64,000 bases of DNA from Streptomyces armeniacus (GTDB taxonomy: Bacteria > Actinomycetota > Actinomycetes > Streptomycetales > Streptomycetaceae), in NCBI RefSeq assembly GCF_003355155.1, contig NZ_CP031320.1, positions 2,889,881-2,953,880 on the forward strand, written 5' to 3'. The first letter of the stretch is position 1, and the number at the start of each line of letters is the position of its first letter. The position numbers and the translations under genes were made by a program. Positions 1 to 8,951 of this stretch are shown piece by piece. The notes beneath the pieces are model-generated. The model searched no databases, was not told the origin of the DNA, and saw only the letters and a program-made list of their open reading frames with translations.

Positions 1-2
1 CC

Positions 3-842
3 TCCTGGGTGCACGGGCTGCGCGACGGCGACGCGTTCCTGCGCGACGAGTGCCGGGTGATCCTGCTCGGCGAGGTCGCCTCCGTGACGGTGGCGCACCC
101 CTCGTACGACGCGCTGCCGGCGGTCCCGTACCAGTACCGCGAACTCCTCGGCTGCATCTGGCGCGAGCCGCTGGCGACGCGCCTCGACCCGGGGGAGCGG
201 GCCCGTACGCTCGCGGCGCTGCTGCACACCGCCCCGGAGGGGCGGGCGTTCACCGCCGAACTGGTGGCGCGCAGCGGCCTCGACGCGGTGGTGTGGCTGC
301 GGCACCTGTTCGCCGCGCTGCTGCCGCCGCTGCTGCACTTCCTCTACCGCTACGGCACCGTGTTCTCGCCGCACGGGGAGAACGCCATCGTCGTCTTCGA
401 CGAGCGGGACGTGCCCGTACGGCTGGCGGTGAAGGACTTCGTCGACGACATCAACGTCAGCGCGCTGCGCCTGCCCGAGCAGGACTCCATGCCCGCGGAC
501 GTGCGCGAGGTGCTGCTCACCGAAGAGGCGGGATTCCTCCCGCAGTTCATCCACTCGGGGCTGTTCGTGGGCGTCTTCCGGTATCTGGCGCCGCTGTGCG
601 AGGAGCAGCTCGGGGTCGCCGAGGCCGAATTCTGGTCGCTCGTACGGGCGGAGATCCTGCGCTATCAGGAGCGGTTCCCCGAGCTCAAGGACCGCTTCGG
701 CACTTTCGACCTGCTCACGCCCCGCATCGCCCGGCTCTGCCTCAACCGGAACCGGCTCCATCTCGACGGCTACCGCGACCGGGCGGAGCGCCCGCACGCC
801 GCCGTACACGGCACCGTCCCCAACCCGCTGCACGGCGTCTGA
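3..842 (+). CDS. IucA/IucC-family siderophore synthetase, 3' part
   Basis: The reading frame is open from the window edge to the stop at 840-842, so the 5' part lies outside and no start can be assigned. About 280 C-terminal residues are present. The segment HGENAIVV followed by VKDFVDDINVS is the conserved active-site and ferric-reductase-like region of NRPS-independent siderophore (NIS) synthetases. These ATP-dependent enzymes condense carboxylates with amines or hydroxamates. The protein is most like DesD-type desferrioxamine synthetases by eye, but the neighbourhood is not a recognisable des operon here, so the product is left open. It is followed after 84 bp by the helicase gene on the same strand. 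Confidence 0.85.
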   Translation, partial: SWVHGLRDGDAFLRDECRVILLGEVASVTVAHPSYDALPAVPYQYRELLGCIWREPLATRLDPGERARTLAALLHTAPEGRAFTAELVARSGLDAVVWLRHLFAALLPPLLHFLYRYGTVFSPHGENAIVVFDERDVPVRLAVKDFVDDINVSALRLPEQDSMPADVREVLLTEEAGFLPQFIHSGLFVGVFRYLAPLCEEQLGVAEAEFWSLVRAEILRYQERFPELKDRFGTFDLLTPRIARLCLNRNRLHLDGYRDRAERPHAAVHGTVPNPLHGV

Positions 843-926
843 GGGCCTGGTGCGGCACCGTACGCCGATGGAGCGGGAGGGGAAGCGGCGCCGGCTGTCA
901 GTGGGGCCGCGTAGGGTGTCTGATCT

Positions 927-2903
927 ATGAGCGAGCCCGCCCTCACCGATCTCCTGCACGCCGCCGTCACCGCCGTCGGAGGCACGGAACGCCCAGGCCA
1001 GGTGGCCATGGCGGAAGCCGTCGCCGAGGCCCTGGAAGACGGCTCGCACCTGCTCATCCAGGCGGGCACCGGCACCGGGAAGTCCCTCGGCTATCTGGTG
1101 CCGGCGCTCGCGCACGGCGAGCGCGTCGTTGTCGCCACGGCGACGCTCGCGCTGCAGCGGCAGCTCGTCGAGCGCGACCTGCCGCGCACGGTCGAGGCGC
1201 TGCAGCCGCAGCTGCGCCGCCGGCCGGAGTTCGCCATGCTCAAGGGCAGATCCAACTACCTCTGCCTGCACCGGCTGCACGAGGGCGTGCCGCAGGAAGA
1301 GGAGGACGGCCTCTTCGACCCGTTCGAGGCGGCCGCGCCGACCAGCAAGCTCGGCAAGGACCTGCTGCGGCTGCGCGACTGGTCGGACGAGACCGAAACG
1401 GGCGACCGCGACGACCTGCGGCCGGGCGTCTCCGACCGCGCCTGGTCCCAGGTGTCGGTGTCCGCGCGCGAGTGCCTGGGCGCCAGCCGCTGCGCGTACG
1501 GCGCGGAGTGCTTCGCCGAGGGCGCCCGCGAGCGCGCCAAGCTCGCCGAGGTGATCGTCACCAACCACGCGCTGCTCGCCATCGACGCCATCGAGGGCGC
1601 ACCCGTGCTGCCAGGCCACGAGGTGCTGGTCGTCGACGAGGCGCACGAGCTGGTCTCGCGGGTCACCGGTGTGGCCACCGGCGAGCTGTCGCCCGGCGGC
1701 GTCAACCGCGCCGTACGCCGCGTGGGGAAGCTGATCGACGAGAAGACCGCCGACCAGCTTCAGACCGCCGCCGAGTCCTTCGAGCGGCTGATGGAGCTGG
1801 CGCTCCCCGGCCGGCTGGAGACCGTCCCGGAGGACCTCGGGTACGCGCTGATGGCGCTGCGCGACGCCGCGCGCTCCTGCGTCACGGCGCTGGGCAACAC
1901 GCGGGACAAGTCCGTCCAGGACGAGGACGCCGTCCGCAAGCAGGCGCTGGCCGCGATGGAGAACGTGCACGACGTCGCCGAACGGATCGTGCAGGGCTCC
2001 GAGTACGACGTGATCTGGTACGAGCGGCACGACCGCTTCGGCGCCTCGGTGCGGGTGGCGCCGCTGTCCGTCTCGGGGCTGCTGCGGGAGAAGCTGTTCA
2101 CGGACCGCTCCGTCGTGCTGACCTCCGCGACGCTGAAGCTCGGCGGCGACTTCGACGGTGTCGGCGCGTCCCTCGGGCTGGCTCCCGAGGGGCAGGGCGG
2201 CGAGGACCAGCCGCCGTGGAAGGGGCTGGACGCGGGCTCGCCGTTCGACTACCGCAAGCAGGCGATCCTCTACGTCGCCAAGCACCTCTCGCAGCCCGGC
2301 CGGGACGCCGCACGCGCGGACATGCTGGACGAGCTGTCCGAGCTGGTGGAGGCGGCGGGCGGCCGTACGCTCGGCCTGTTCTCCTCGATGCGGGCCGCGC
2401 AGGCGGCGGCGGAGGAGCTGCGCGGGCGGCTGGACGTGCCGATCCTGCTGCAGGGGGAGGAGACGCTCGGCGAGCTGATCCGGCGGTTCGCGGACGATCC
2501 GGGCACGTGCCTGTTCGGGACGCTCTCGCTGTGGCAGGGCGTCGATGTGCCGGGTGCCAGCTGCCAGTTGGTGGTGATGGACCGGATTCCGTTCCCGCGC
2601 CCGGACGATCCGCTGATGAGCGCCCGGCAGAAGGCGGTCGAGGAGGCCGGCGGGAACGGCTTCATGGCGGTCGCCGCGTCGCACGCCGCGCTGCTGATGG
2701 CGCAGGGCTCCGGGAGGCTCGTCAGGGCGATGGGGGACAGGGGGGTCGTGGCGGTCCTCGACCCCCGGCTGGAGCGGGCGCGTTACGGCGGCTTCCTGCG
2801 CGCCTCGATGCCCGACTTCTGGTACACGACGGACCGCAACCAGGTGCGCCGTTCGCTGGCCGCCATCAACGCGGCGGCCCAGCAGGACGAACAGGACGCA
2901 TAG
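927..2903 (+). CDS. dinG: DinG/XPD-type ATP-dependent DNA helicase
   Basis: Superfamily 2 helicase of 658 residues. Walker A is AGTGTGKS at residues 46-53 and the Walker B box is DEAH at 237-240. Cysteines at 113, 183, 189 and 195 lie between them, spaced as in the iron-sulfur domain of XPD/DinG enzymes. The C-terminal motor region contains TLSLWQGVDVPG and QGSGRLVR. Such enzymes unwind D-loops, R-loops or G-quadruplexes. I see no Shine-Dalgarno sequence before the ATG at 927; a TAGGGT hexamer ends 9 nt upstream, so the mRNA may be leaderless. No SOS box is visible upstream although lexA is the next gene. It is convergent with lexA and shares a hairpin with it. Confidence 0.9.
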   Translation: MSEPALTDLLHAAVTAVGGTERPGQVAMAEAVAEALEDGSHLLIQAGTGTGKSLGYLVPALAHGERVVVATATLALQRQLVERDLPRTVEALQPQLRRRPEFAMLKGRSNYLCLHRLHEGVPQEEEDGLFDPFEAAAPTSKLGKDLLRLRDWSDETETGDRDDLRPGVSDRAWSQVSVSARECLGASRCAYGAECFAEGARERAKLAEVIVTNHALLAIDAIEGAPVLPGHEVLVVDEAHELVSRVTGVATGELSPGGVNRAVRRVGKLIDEKTADQLQTAAESFERLMELALPGRLETVPEDLGYALMALRDAARSCVTALGNTRDKSVQDEDAVRKQALAAMENVHDVAERIVQGSEYDVIWYERHDRFGASVRVAPLSVSGLLREKLFTDRSVVLTSATLKLGGDFDGVGASLGLAPEGQGGEDQPPWKGLDAGSPFDYRKQAILYVAKHLSQPGRDAARADMLDELSELVEAAGGRTLGLFSSMRAAQAAAEELRGRLDVPILLQGEETLGELIRRFADDPGTCLFGTLSLWQGVDVPGASCQLVVMDRIPFPRPDDPLMSARQKAVEEAGGNGFMAVAASHAALLMAQGSGRLVRAMGDRGVVAVLDPRLERARYGGFLRASMPDFWYTTDRNQVRRSLAAINAAAQQDEQDA

Positions 2904-2995
2904 GCGCGGTCATGTGAGTGCGTCGACCGGCCCCGCGCCGTGATCGGACGCGATCCCGCCCGGCGAACGGGAGCGCGTGGAGAACGAGGTGTTCG

Positions 2996-3029
2996 GGGCC
3001 CCGGAACCGGCGCAGGGGTTCCGGGGCCC
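2996..3029. terminator. Bidirectional terminator between dinG and lexA
   Basis: Perfect 13-bp inverted repeat (2996-3008 and 3017-3029; arm GGGCCCCGGAACC) around an 8-nt loop in the convergent gap. It has no U-tract, as is usual in Streptomyces. Confidence 0.75.
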
Positions 3030-3073
3030 GTCCTTGGGACAGCCGGTCACGCGTGTCGCACTGGCCGCATCCG

Positions 3074-3868
3074 TCACACGCGGCGCAGCACTGCCACGAC
3101 CTTGCCGAGGATGGTGGCGTCGTCGCCGGGAATCGGCTGGTACGACGCGTTGTGCGGGAGCAGCCACACGTGCCCGTCCTCCCGCTTGAAGCGCTTCACC
3201 GTCGCCTCGCCGTCGAGCATGGCGGCGACGATGTCGCCGTTCTCCGCGACGGGCTGGCGCCGGACGGTGACCCAGTCGCCGTCGCAGATCGCCGCGTCGA
3301 CCATCGAGTCACCCACGACCTTGAGGACGAACAGCTCGCCGTCGCCCACCAGTTGGCGCGGCAGCGGAAAGACGTCCTCCACCGACTCCTCGGCGAGGAT
3401 CGGGCCACCGGCGGCGATCCGGCCGACCAGCGGCACGTACGACGCCGACGGCTTCCCGGTGGTGTCGGTGGCCGCCTGCGTGCTGGGGGTGTCGGAGCCG
3501 CGCACCTCGTACGCCCGCGGGCGGTGCGGGTCGCGCCGGAGGAAGCCCTTGCGCTCCAGCGCCATCAGCTGGTGTGCCACGGAGGACGTGCTGGACAGGC
3601 CGACGGCCTGGCCGATCTCGCGCATGGACGGCGGGTATCCGCGGCGCTGCACGGAGTCGCGGATCACTTCGATGACCCGCCGCTGCCTGTCGGTGAGCCC
3701 GGAGCTGTCCGCCCGGATGCCGGGAGGTCGTCCGGGCAGCGCCCGGACGGGTGGTGGCGCGTCCCCGTCCGTGCCCGGCGGGTTCTCCAGGATCTGGTGT
3801 GCGGATTCGGACGCCGGTGTAGAACGGTCCTGAGTGGTGATGGTGGCGCTGTCTGCAGTCGTGGTCAC
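3074..3868 (-). CDS. lexA: LexA repressor of the SOS response
   Basis: Transcriptional repressor and self-cleaving S24 peptidase of 264 residues. The N-terminal winged helix carries [16 protein letters not shown] and [19 protein letters not shown]. The Ala-Gly cleavage site is in [10 protein letters not shown], the catalytic Ser is in VVGDSM and the Lys in DGEATVKRF. The GTG at 3868 is chosen because it has a GAGGGG ribosome site 7 nt upstream and gives the VTTTADSAT start typical of Streptomyces LexA; the frame stays open to 3940. Its promoter region carries an SOS box, so autoregulation is expected. On DNA damage, RecA-stimulated cleavage derepresses targets. Confidence 0.95.
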   Translation of the reverse strand: MTTTADSATITTQDRSTPASESAHQILENPPGTDGDAPPPVRALPGRPPGIRADSSGLTDRQRRVIEVIRDSVQRRGYPPSMREIGQAVGLSSTSSVAHQLMALERKGFLRRDPHRPRAYEVRGSDTPSTQAATDTTGKPSASYVPLVGRIAAGGPILAEESVEDVFPLPRQLVGDGELFVLKVVGDSMVDAAICDGDWVTVRRQPVAENGDIVAAMLDGEATVKRFKREDGHVWLLPHNASYQPIPGDDATILGKVVAVLRRV

Positions 3869-3931
3869 GTCAGCCCCTCTCGAGCGGTTGTCCCTAGTTG
3901 GACAACGGTAGTTGGTTTCGAAAGGTTGCGC

Positions 3932-3945
3932 CAAACACACGTTCG
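3932..3945 (-). promoter_or_regulatory. SOS box (LexA operator) of lexA
   Basis: On the minus strand this reads CGAACGTGTGTTTG, one mismatch from the actinobacterial SOS box CGAAC-N4-GTTCG. It lies 64 nt upstream of the chosen lexA GTG and is the only good match I noticed in the window. The rest of the lexA-nrdR gap (3946-4236) is GC-rich with nothing I can name. Confidence 0.8.
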
Positions 3946-4236
3946 AGTGAAAATTCGTTATTCGTCTGACGTGATCACGCGGGCCGGTGTAGGAGGAGAG
4001 CTTCGGTGCTCACCGGAGACCTTCCGGCGCGCCCTCTCCCGGAGGTGTCGCCGTTCCGTGCCCGGCCCCGCCGCCGGCTTCCGTGTGCACTCTCCCGCCG
4101 GTTCCCGCGCCCGTCCCGTACGGGCCCCGCGCCGGCCCCCGTGTGAGCCCCCGGCGAGGGCCGCACGGGCCCGCTCACGTACGCTCGACGGGCCCGGCGG
4201 CGGCGCGACACGCGCAGGACCTCCTTGCTTCCCCGG

Positions 4237-4284
4237 CACCAGATCTAGTGGGTAGTTTGACGAGAGTCACCTACAAGTTGTGGT
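4237..4284 (+). promoter_or_regulatory. Candidate pair of NrdR boxes upstream of nrdR-nrdJ
   Basis: Two related 16-nt elements: 4237-4252 (CACCAGATCTAGTGGG, a near palindrome on AGATCT) and 4269-4284 (ACCTACAAGTTGTGGT). Their centres are about 32 bp apart, three helical turns, which is the tandem arrangement expected for NrdR operators. A TATGCT hexamer at 4315-4320 could be the -10 of the nrdR promoter. The second box is a poor palindrome, so the pair rests on spacing and the shared CAC/GTG edges. Confidence 0.55.
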
Positions 4285-4406
4285 CCCTCGTCGCTCAAGG
4301 GCTCGGGTTTCGACTATGCTGGTGGCAACCTCAAGGGGGCCCGGAAGGGTCACCCGAGAGGGCTGTTCAGTCATGCACGGTGAGGGCTCAAGGAGGGTGG
4401 GGAACG

Positions 4407-4922
4407 ATGCACTGCCCCTTCTGCCGGCACCCCGACAGCCGCGTCGTGGACAGCCGTACGACCGACGACGGCACCGCGATCCGGCGCCGCCGCCAGTGCC
4501 CCGACTGCTCCCGGCGCTTCACCACGGTCGAGAACGCGTCGCTGATGGTGATCAAGCGCAGCGGGGTCACCGAGCCGTTCAGCCGGGACAAGGTGATCGC
4601 GGGGGTGCGCAAGGCCTGTCAAGGGCGGCCGGTCACCGAGGACGCCCTCGCACAGCTCGGCCAGCGGGTCGAGGAGGCCGTACGCAGTACGGGCAGCGCG
4701 GAGCTGTCCACTCACGACGTCGGCCTCGCCATACTCGGTCCGCTCCAGGATCTTGATCTTGTCGCTTATCTGAGGTTCGCGTCCGTGTACCGGGCGTTCG
4801 AGTCGCTCGAGGACTTCGAGGCCGCCATCGCGGAGCTCCGCGACGCGCCGCCTCCCTCGGGGGAGAGCGGAGCGGGTGGGGGCGCTGAGGTCCCCGCTCC
4901 CGCGACGCAGGCCGCCGGCTGA
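4407..4922 (+). CDS. nrdR: Transcriptional repressor NrdR
   Basis: 171 residues. The zinc ribbon uses Cys3, Cys6, Cys31 and Cys34 (MHCPFC and QCPDC), followed by an ATP-cone domain at about residues 46-136 ([17 protein letters not shown]). NrdR senses ATP/dATP and represses ribonucleotide reductase genes. The start is the ATG at 4407 behind AAGGAGGG; an upstream in-frame opening is not used because MHCPFC is the invariant N-terminus. nrdJ follows after 144 bp and is the expected target. The C-terminal 30 residues are a Gly/Ala/Pro-rich extension beyond the family core. Confidence 0.95.
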   Translation: MHCPFCRHPDSRVVDSRTTDDGTAIRRRRQCPDCSRRFTTVENASLMVIKRSGVTEPFSRDKVIAGVRKACQGRPVTEDALAQLGQRVEEAVRSTGSAELSTHDVGLAILGPLQDLDLVAYLRFASVYRAFESLEDFEAAIAELRDAPPPSGESGAGGGAEVPAPATQAAG

Positions 4923-5066
4923 CGGCTCAAGCGAGACCGGCCGAGGCGCCACAGCTCCACAGCACTACGACGGCACGGCAGCACGGTGCCACGGCCATGA
5001 GACAGACACCGTGTCCCGGGAAGAATCGGGACACATGGGGGCGTTATGCCCGTACAGGGAGGCGGA

Positions 5067-7919
5067 ATGACAGAGACGACGAGCGGCCCGGCACGCGGCT
5101 CCCGCGCAAAGGGCGGCAAGGCGAACAAGGGTCTGCGTATCGAGCGCATCCACACCACCCCCGGCGTACACCCGTACGACGAGGTGACGTGGGAGCGCCG
5201 GGACGTCGTCATGACCAACTGGCGCGACGGCTCGGTCAACTTCGAGCAGCGTGGCGTCGAGTTCCCCGACTTCTGGTCGGTGAACGCGGTCAACATCGTC
5301 ACCAGCAAGTACTTCCGCGGCGCGGTCGGCACTCCACAGCGCGAGAAGAGCCTCAAGGAGCTCATCGACCGCGTGGTCAAGAGCTACCGGACCGCGGGTG
5401 AGCAGAATGGTTACTTCGCCTCCCCGGAGGACGCCGAGATCTTCGAGCACGAGCTGGCCTACGCCGTGCTGCACCAGATCTTCGCGTTCAACTCGCCGGT
5501 CTGGTTCAACGTCGGCACCAAGCAGCCGCAGCAGGTCAGCGCCTGTTTCATCCTGTCCGTCGACGACTCCATGGAGTCGATCCTCGACTGGTACAAGGAA
5601 GAGGGGATGATCTTCAAGGGCGGTTCCGGAGCCGGTCTGAACCTGTCCCGCATCCGCTCCTCCAAGGAGCTCCTGTCCTCCGGAGGGAACGCCTCCGGCC
5701 CCGTCTCCTTCATGCGCGGCGCCGATGCCTCCGCCGGCACGATCAAGTCCGGCGGCGCCACACGGCGCGCCGCGAAGATGGTCGTGCTCGACGTGGACCA
5801 CCCCGACGTCGAGGCGTTCATCGAGACGAAGGTCAAGGAGGAGGAGAAGATCCGCGCGCTGCGCGACGCGGGCTTCGACATGGACCTGGGCGGCGACGAC
5901 ATCACGTCCGTCCAGTACCAGAACGCGAACAACTCGGTCCGCGTGACCGACGAGTTCATGAAGGCCGCCCAGGCCGGCGTGAAGTTCCCGCTGCGCGCTC
6001 GCATGACCGGCGAGACCGTCGAAGAGGTGGACGCCAAGGCGCTGCTGCGCAGGATGGCGGAGGCGGCACACGTCTGCGCCGACCCCGGCATCCAGTACGA
6101 CGACACCATCAACCACTGGCACACCTCGCCCGAGTCGGGCCGCATCAGCGCGTCCAACCCGTGCAGCGAGTACATGCACCTGGACAACTCCTCCTGCAAC
6201 CTCGCCTCGCTGAACCTCATGAAGTTCCTGCGGGACGACGACGAGGGCAACCAGGCGTTCGAGGCCGAGCGCTTCGCCAAGGTCGTCGAGCTGGTCATCA
6301 CCGCGATGGACATCTCCATCTGCTTCGCGGACTTCCCGACGGAGAAGATCGGCGAGACCACCCGCGCGTTCCGCCAGCTCGGCATCGGCTACGCCAACCT
6401 CGGTGCCCTGCTGATGGCCACCGGGCACGCGTACGACAGCGATGGCGGCCGCGCCCTGGCGGGCGCCATCACCTCCCTGATGACCGGCACCTCCTACCGC
6501 CGCTCCGCCGAACTCGCGGCCGCGGTGGGCCCGTACGAGGGCTACGCACGCAACGCCGAGGCGCACCAGCGCGTCATGCGGCAGCACGCGGACGCCAACG
6601 ACGATGCCAAGCGCTCCGACGACCTGGACACCCCGGTGTGGGCCGCGGCGACCGAGGCGTGGCAGGACGTCGTCCGGCTGGGCAAGAAGCACGGCTACCG
6701 CAACGCGCAGGCGTCCGTGCTCGCGCCCACCGGCACCATCGGCCTGATGATGGACTGCGACACCACCGGCGTCGAACCCGACCTCGCCCTGGTCAAGTTC
6801 AAGAAGCTGGTCGGCGGCGGCTCCATGCAGATCGTGAACAACACGGTCCCCAAGGCGCTCAAGCGGCTCGGCTACCAGCCCGAGCAGGTCGAGGCGATCG
6901 TCGAGCACATCGCCGAGCACGGCAACGTCGTCGACGCCCCGAGCCTGAAGCCCGCGCACTACAGCGTGTTCGACTGCGCCATGGGCGAGCGCTCCATCTC
7001 GCCGATGGGCCACGTACGGATGATGGCCGCGGCCCAGCCGTTCCTCTCCGGCGCCATCTCGAAGACGGTGAACATGCCGTCCACGAGCACTGTCGAGGAC
7101 GTCGAGGAGATCTACCTCCAGGGCTGGAAGCTCGGCACCAAGGCGCTCGCCGTCTACGTCGAGAACTCCAAGGTCGGCCAGCCGCTTTCGGCGAAGCGGA
7201 AGGAGAAGGCGGCGGAGCCGGAGAAGGTCGTCGAGTACCGCCCCGTGCGGAACCGGCTGCCCAAGGGCCGCCCCGGCATCACCACCTCCTTCACGGTCGG
7301 CGGCGCCGAGGGCTACATGACGGCCAACTCGTATCCGGACGACGGCCTCGGCGAGGTCTTCCTGAAGATGTCCAAGCAGGGCTCGACCCTCGCGGGCATG
7401 ATGGACGCCTTCTCGATCGCGGTCTCGGTGGGCCTGCAGTACGGCGTGCCGCTGGAGACGTACGTCTCGAAGTTCACAAACATGCGCTTCGAGCCGGCCG
7501 GCATGACCGACGACCAGGACGTACGGATGGCGCAGTCCATCGTGGACTACATCTTCCGCCGGCTGGCGCTGGACTTCCTGCCCTTCGAGACCCGTTCCGC
7601 CCTCGGCATCCACTCCGCCGAGGAACGGCAGCGGCACCTGGAGACGGGCTCGTACGAGTCCTCGTCTGAGGAGCTCGATGTCGAGAGCCTGGCGCAGTCC
7701 GCGCCACTGCACAGCGAGAACCGGTCGGGCGGGTCGTCCACGGAACCGCAGGCGCCCACCCCCGCCCCGGTGGAGGCGCACAGCTCCACCGAACTGGTCG
7801 AGATGCAGCTGGGGCTGAACGCCGACGCCCCGCTCTGCTTCTCCTGCGGCACGAAGATGCGCCGCGCGGGCAGCTGCTACCTCTGCGAGGGCTGCGGCTC
7901 GACGAGCGGCTGCAGCTGA
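5067..7919 (+). CDS. nrdJ: Class II (B12-dependent) ribonucleotide reductase NrdJ
   Basis: 950 residues. It reduces ribonucleotides to deoxyribonucleotides with adenosylcobalamin, independent of oxygen. The active-site cysteine is in NPCSEYMHLDNSSC, and the radical/phosphate-binding barrel motifs ASVLAPTGTIGLMMDCDTTG are clear. The C-terminal redox and zinc tail is CFSCGTKM...CYLCEGCG. A Pro/Ser-rich linker at about residues 870-920 precedes the tail. The start at 5067 has GGGAGG 5-11 nt upstream; an ATG at 5046 lacks a ribosome site. Together with nrdR it forms the nrdRJ pair, probably co-transcribed. Confidence 0.95.
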   Translation: MTETTSGPARGSRAKGGKANKGLRIERIHTTPGVHPYDEVTWERRDVVMTNWRDGSVNFEQRGVEFPDFWSVNAVNIVTSKYFRGAVGTPQREKSLKELIDRVVKSYRTAGEQNGYFASPEDAEIFEHELAYAVLHQIFAFNSPVWFNVGTKQPQQVSACFILSVDDSMESILDWYKEEGMIFKGGSGAGLNLSRIRSSKELLSSGGNASGPVSFMRGADASAGTIKSGGATRRAAKMVVLDVDHPDVEAFIETKVKEEEKIRALRDAGFDMDLGGDDITSVQYQNANNSVRVTDEFMKAAQAGVKFPLRARMTGETVEEVDAKALLRRMAEAAHVCADPGIQYDDTINHWHTSPESGRISASNPCSEYMHLDNSSCNLASLNLMKFLRDDDEGNQAFEAERFAKVVELVITAMDISICFADFPTEKIGETTRAFRQLGIGYANLGALLMATGHAYDSDGGRALAGAITSLMTGTSYRRSAELAAAVGPYEGYARNAEAHQRVMRQHADANDDAKRSDDLDTPVWAAATEAWQDVVRLGKKHGYRNAQASVLAPTGTIGLMMDCDTTGVEPDLALVKFKKLVGGGSMQIVNNTVPKALKRLGYQPEQVEAIVEHIAEHGNVVDAPSLKPAHYSVFDCAMGERSISPMGHVRMMAAAQPFLSGAISKTVNMPSTSTVEDVEEIYLQGWKLGTKALAVYVENSKVGQPLSAKRKEKAAEPEKVVEYRPVRNRLPKGRPGITTSFTVGGAEGYMTANSYPDDGLGEVFLKMSKQGSTLAGMMDAFSIAVSVGLQYGVPLETYVSKFTNMRFEPAGMTDDQDVRMAQSIVDYIFRRLALDFLPFETRSALGIHSAEERQRHLETGSYESSSEELDVESLAQSAPLHSENRSGGSSTEPQAPTPAPVEAHSSTELVEMQLGLNADAPLCFSCGTKMRRAGSCYLCEGCGSTSGCS

Positions 7920-7926
7920 GCGGGAG

Positions 7927-8074
7927 CCCGGCTCAGCGGTCTGCGCTGAGCCGGGTCGGCCTGAGGCGCTGAGCGGGCCGGGCCGAGCGGGCACGCGTGA
8001 CGCGTGCCCGGCTCAACGGCCGCCGCCGGAAGCGGTACACGGAGGGAGCCGTTCCTGGACCGGCTCCCTCCGTG
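7927..8074. terminator. Cluster of three hairpins between nrdJ and the TerD gene
   Basis: Three separate perfect inverted repeats lie in the 198-nt convergent gap: arms 7927-7938/7944-7955 (12 bp, loop 5), 7989-7997/8001-8009 (9 bp, loop 3) and 8038-8051/8061-8074 (14 bp, loop 9). The first starts 8 nt after the nrdJ stop. Together they form a strong bidirectional terminator. Confidence 0.8.
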
Positions 8075-8117
8075 CCGTTCCACGGCCTGTCTGGCCGCGG
8101 TGCGGGCCCGCGGGGCC

Positions 8118-8648
8118 TCAGGGCTGCCGGCGCCCCATGACCCGGACGAACTCCGCCGGGTCGCAGTCGAATCCGCACACGAAGTCGTGGAACGACCACT
8201 CGGCCGAGCCCTGCCGGGTGAACTCCGCGACGGTCGCGGCCGTGGCCCCCGAGACCACGGCGAAATCGTTCGCGGCCAGCTCGTGATACCCCTCCATGAT
8301 CCGTACATCCGTGTCGGCGACCTCGCCGAACGTCGTACGCACCTCCGTCTGCTGTATCGCCACCCCGACGACCACACGCCCGTACGACTCGGCCAGCCGG
8401 TCGAACTCCAGGGTCATCACCTCGTCGAAGCCGAAGCCCTGACCGGTCTTGCTGTCCCGGTTGAGGGTGATCGTGCCGTCCGGTGACCGGCTGTCGAAGT
8501 GCACCAGATAGGCGGGGTCGCCGTACGGGTCGTCGGCCGGGTACGTGGCGGCGATTATGTCGAGGTCGTGGTCCGGCTCACCCAGGGGGCTGGGCTGCCA
8601 CTTGAGCGTCACCTCGACCTTTCCGATGCCCTTGTTGAGACTACTCAC
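8118..8648 (-). CDS. TerD-family calcium-binding stress protein
   Basis: 176 residues of the TerD/TerZ fold. Typical motifs are DLDIIAATY, PAYLVHFDSRSPDGTITLN and GFGFDEVMTLEFDRL, which contain the acidic calcium ligands. Streptomyces carry many paralogues linked to tellurite, phage and stress tolerance and to differentiation; the precise role of this one is unknown. The GTG at 8648 is preceded by GGAAGGGAAG and gives the usual VSSLNKGIGKVEV N-terminus. It is a single gene, convergent with nrdJ. It is not in a full ter operon here. Confidence 0.85.
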   Translation of the reverse strand: MSSLNKGIGKVEVTLKWQPSPLGEPDHDLDIIAATYPADDPYGDPAYLVHFDSRSPDGTITLNRDSKTGQGFGFDEVMTLEFDRLAESYGRVVVGVAIQQTEVRTTFGEVADTDVRIMEGYHELAANDFAVVSGATAATVAEFTRQGSAEWSFHDFVCGFDCDPAEFVRVMGRRQP

Positions 8649-8951
8649 GAGACTTCCCTTCCTCGGATTCCCCGCCGGCGTGGAGCGCGTACGCCTCTCC
8701 CCGTACACCGGCGGACCGGATGACCGGAGCACGGCCGCGGACAGACGGCAGCCCCTGGCGAACACACCTCGTCACAAGATCATGTCCGTAACTTCCAGGG
8801 GCTGTACGCGAATTACCCATGTTGCCACGTCAGACGGGCAGTGGCGGGGGCGCCGGAACGGGCGGAAAGGCCGCGCGGGCGGCGTTCACCGACGCTGTTC
8901 ACGCGCCGGGCGCGCGGGGCCGCGCGCCGAGGCTTTGCGAGAATATTGCGT
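8649..8951. other. Intergenic region between the TerD gene and the ECF41 sigma gene
   Basis: About 300 bases hold the divergent promoters. A comparatively AT-rich patch sits at 8760-8830. I see no convincing operator, repeat or RNA element. The sequence TCGTCACA at 8769-8776 resembles the ECF41 -35 TGTCACA, but no CGTC lies 16 nt downstream. Confidence 0.4.

Noticed and set aside
843..926. Search for an SOS box upstream of dinG
   Set aside because: No CGAAC-N4-GTTCG-like sequence present.
4965..7994. 1009-codon open frame on the minus strand opposite nrdJ
   Set aside because: Antisense shadow of a high-GC gene; composition is His/Gly/Leu/Arg/Val-rich with no domain, while nrdJ is certain.
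8769..8796. TCGTCACA as an ECF41 autoregulatory promoter
   Set aside because: The -10 CGTC is not found at the required spacing, and ECF41 genes are often not autoregulated.
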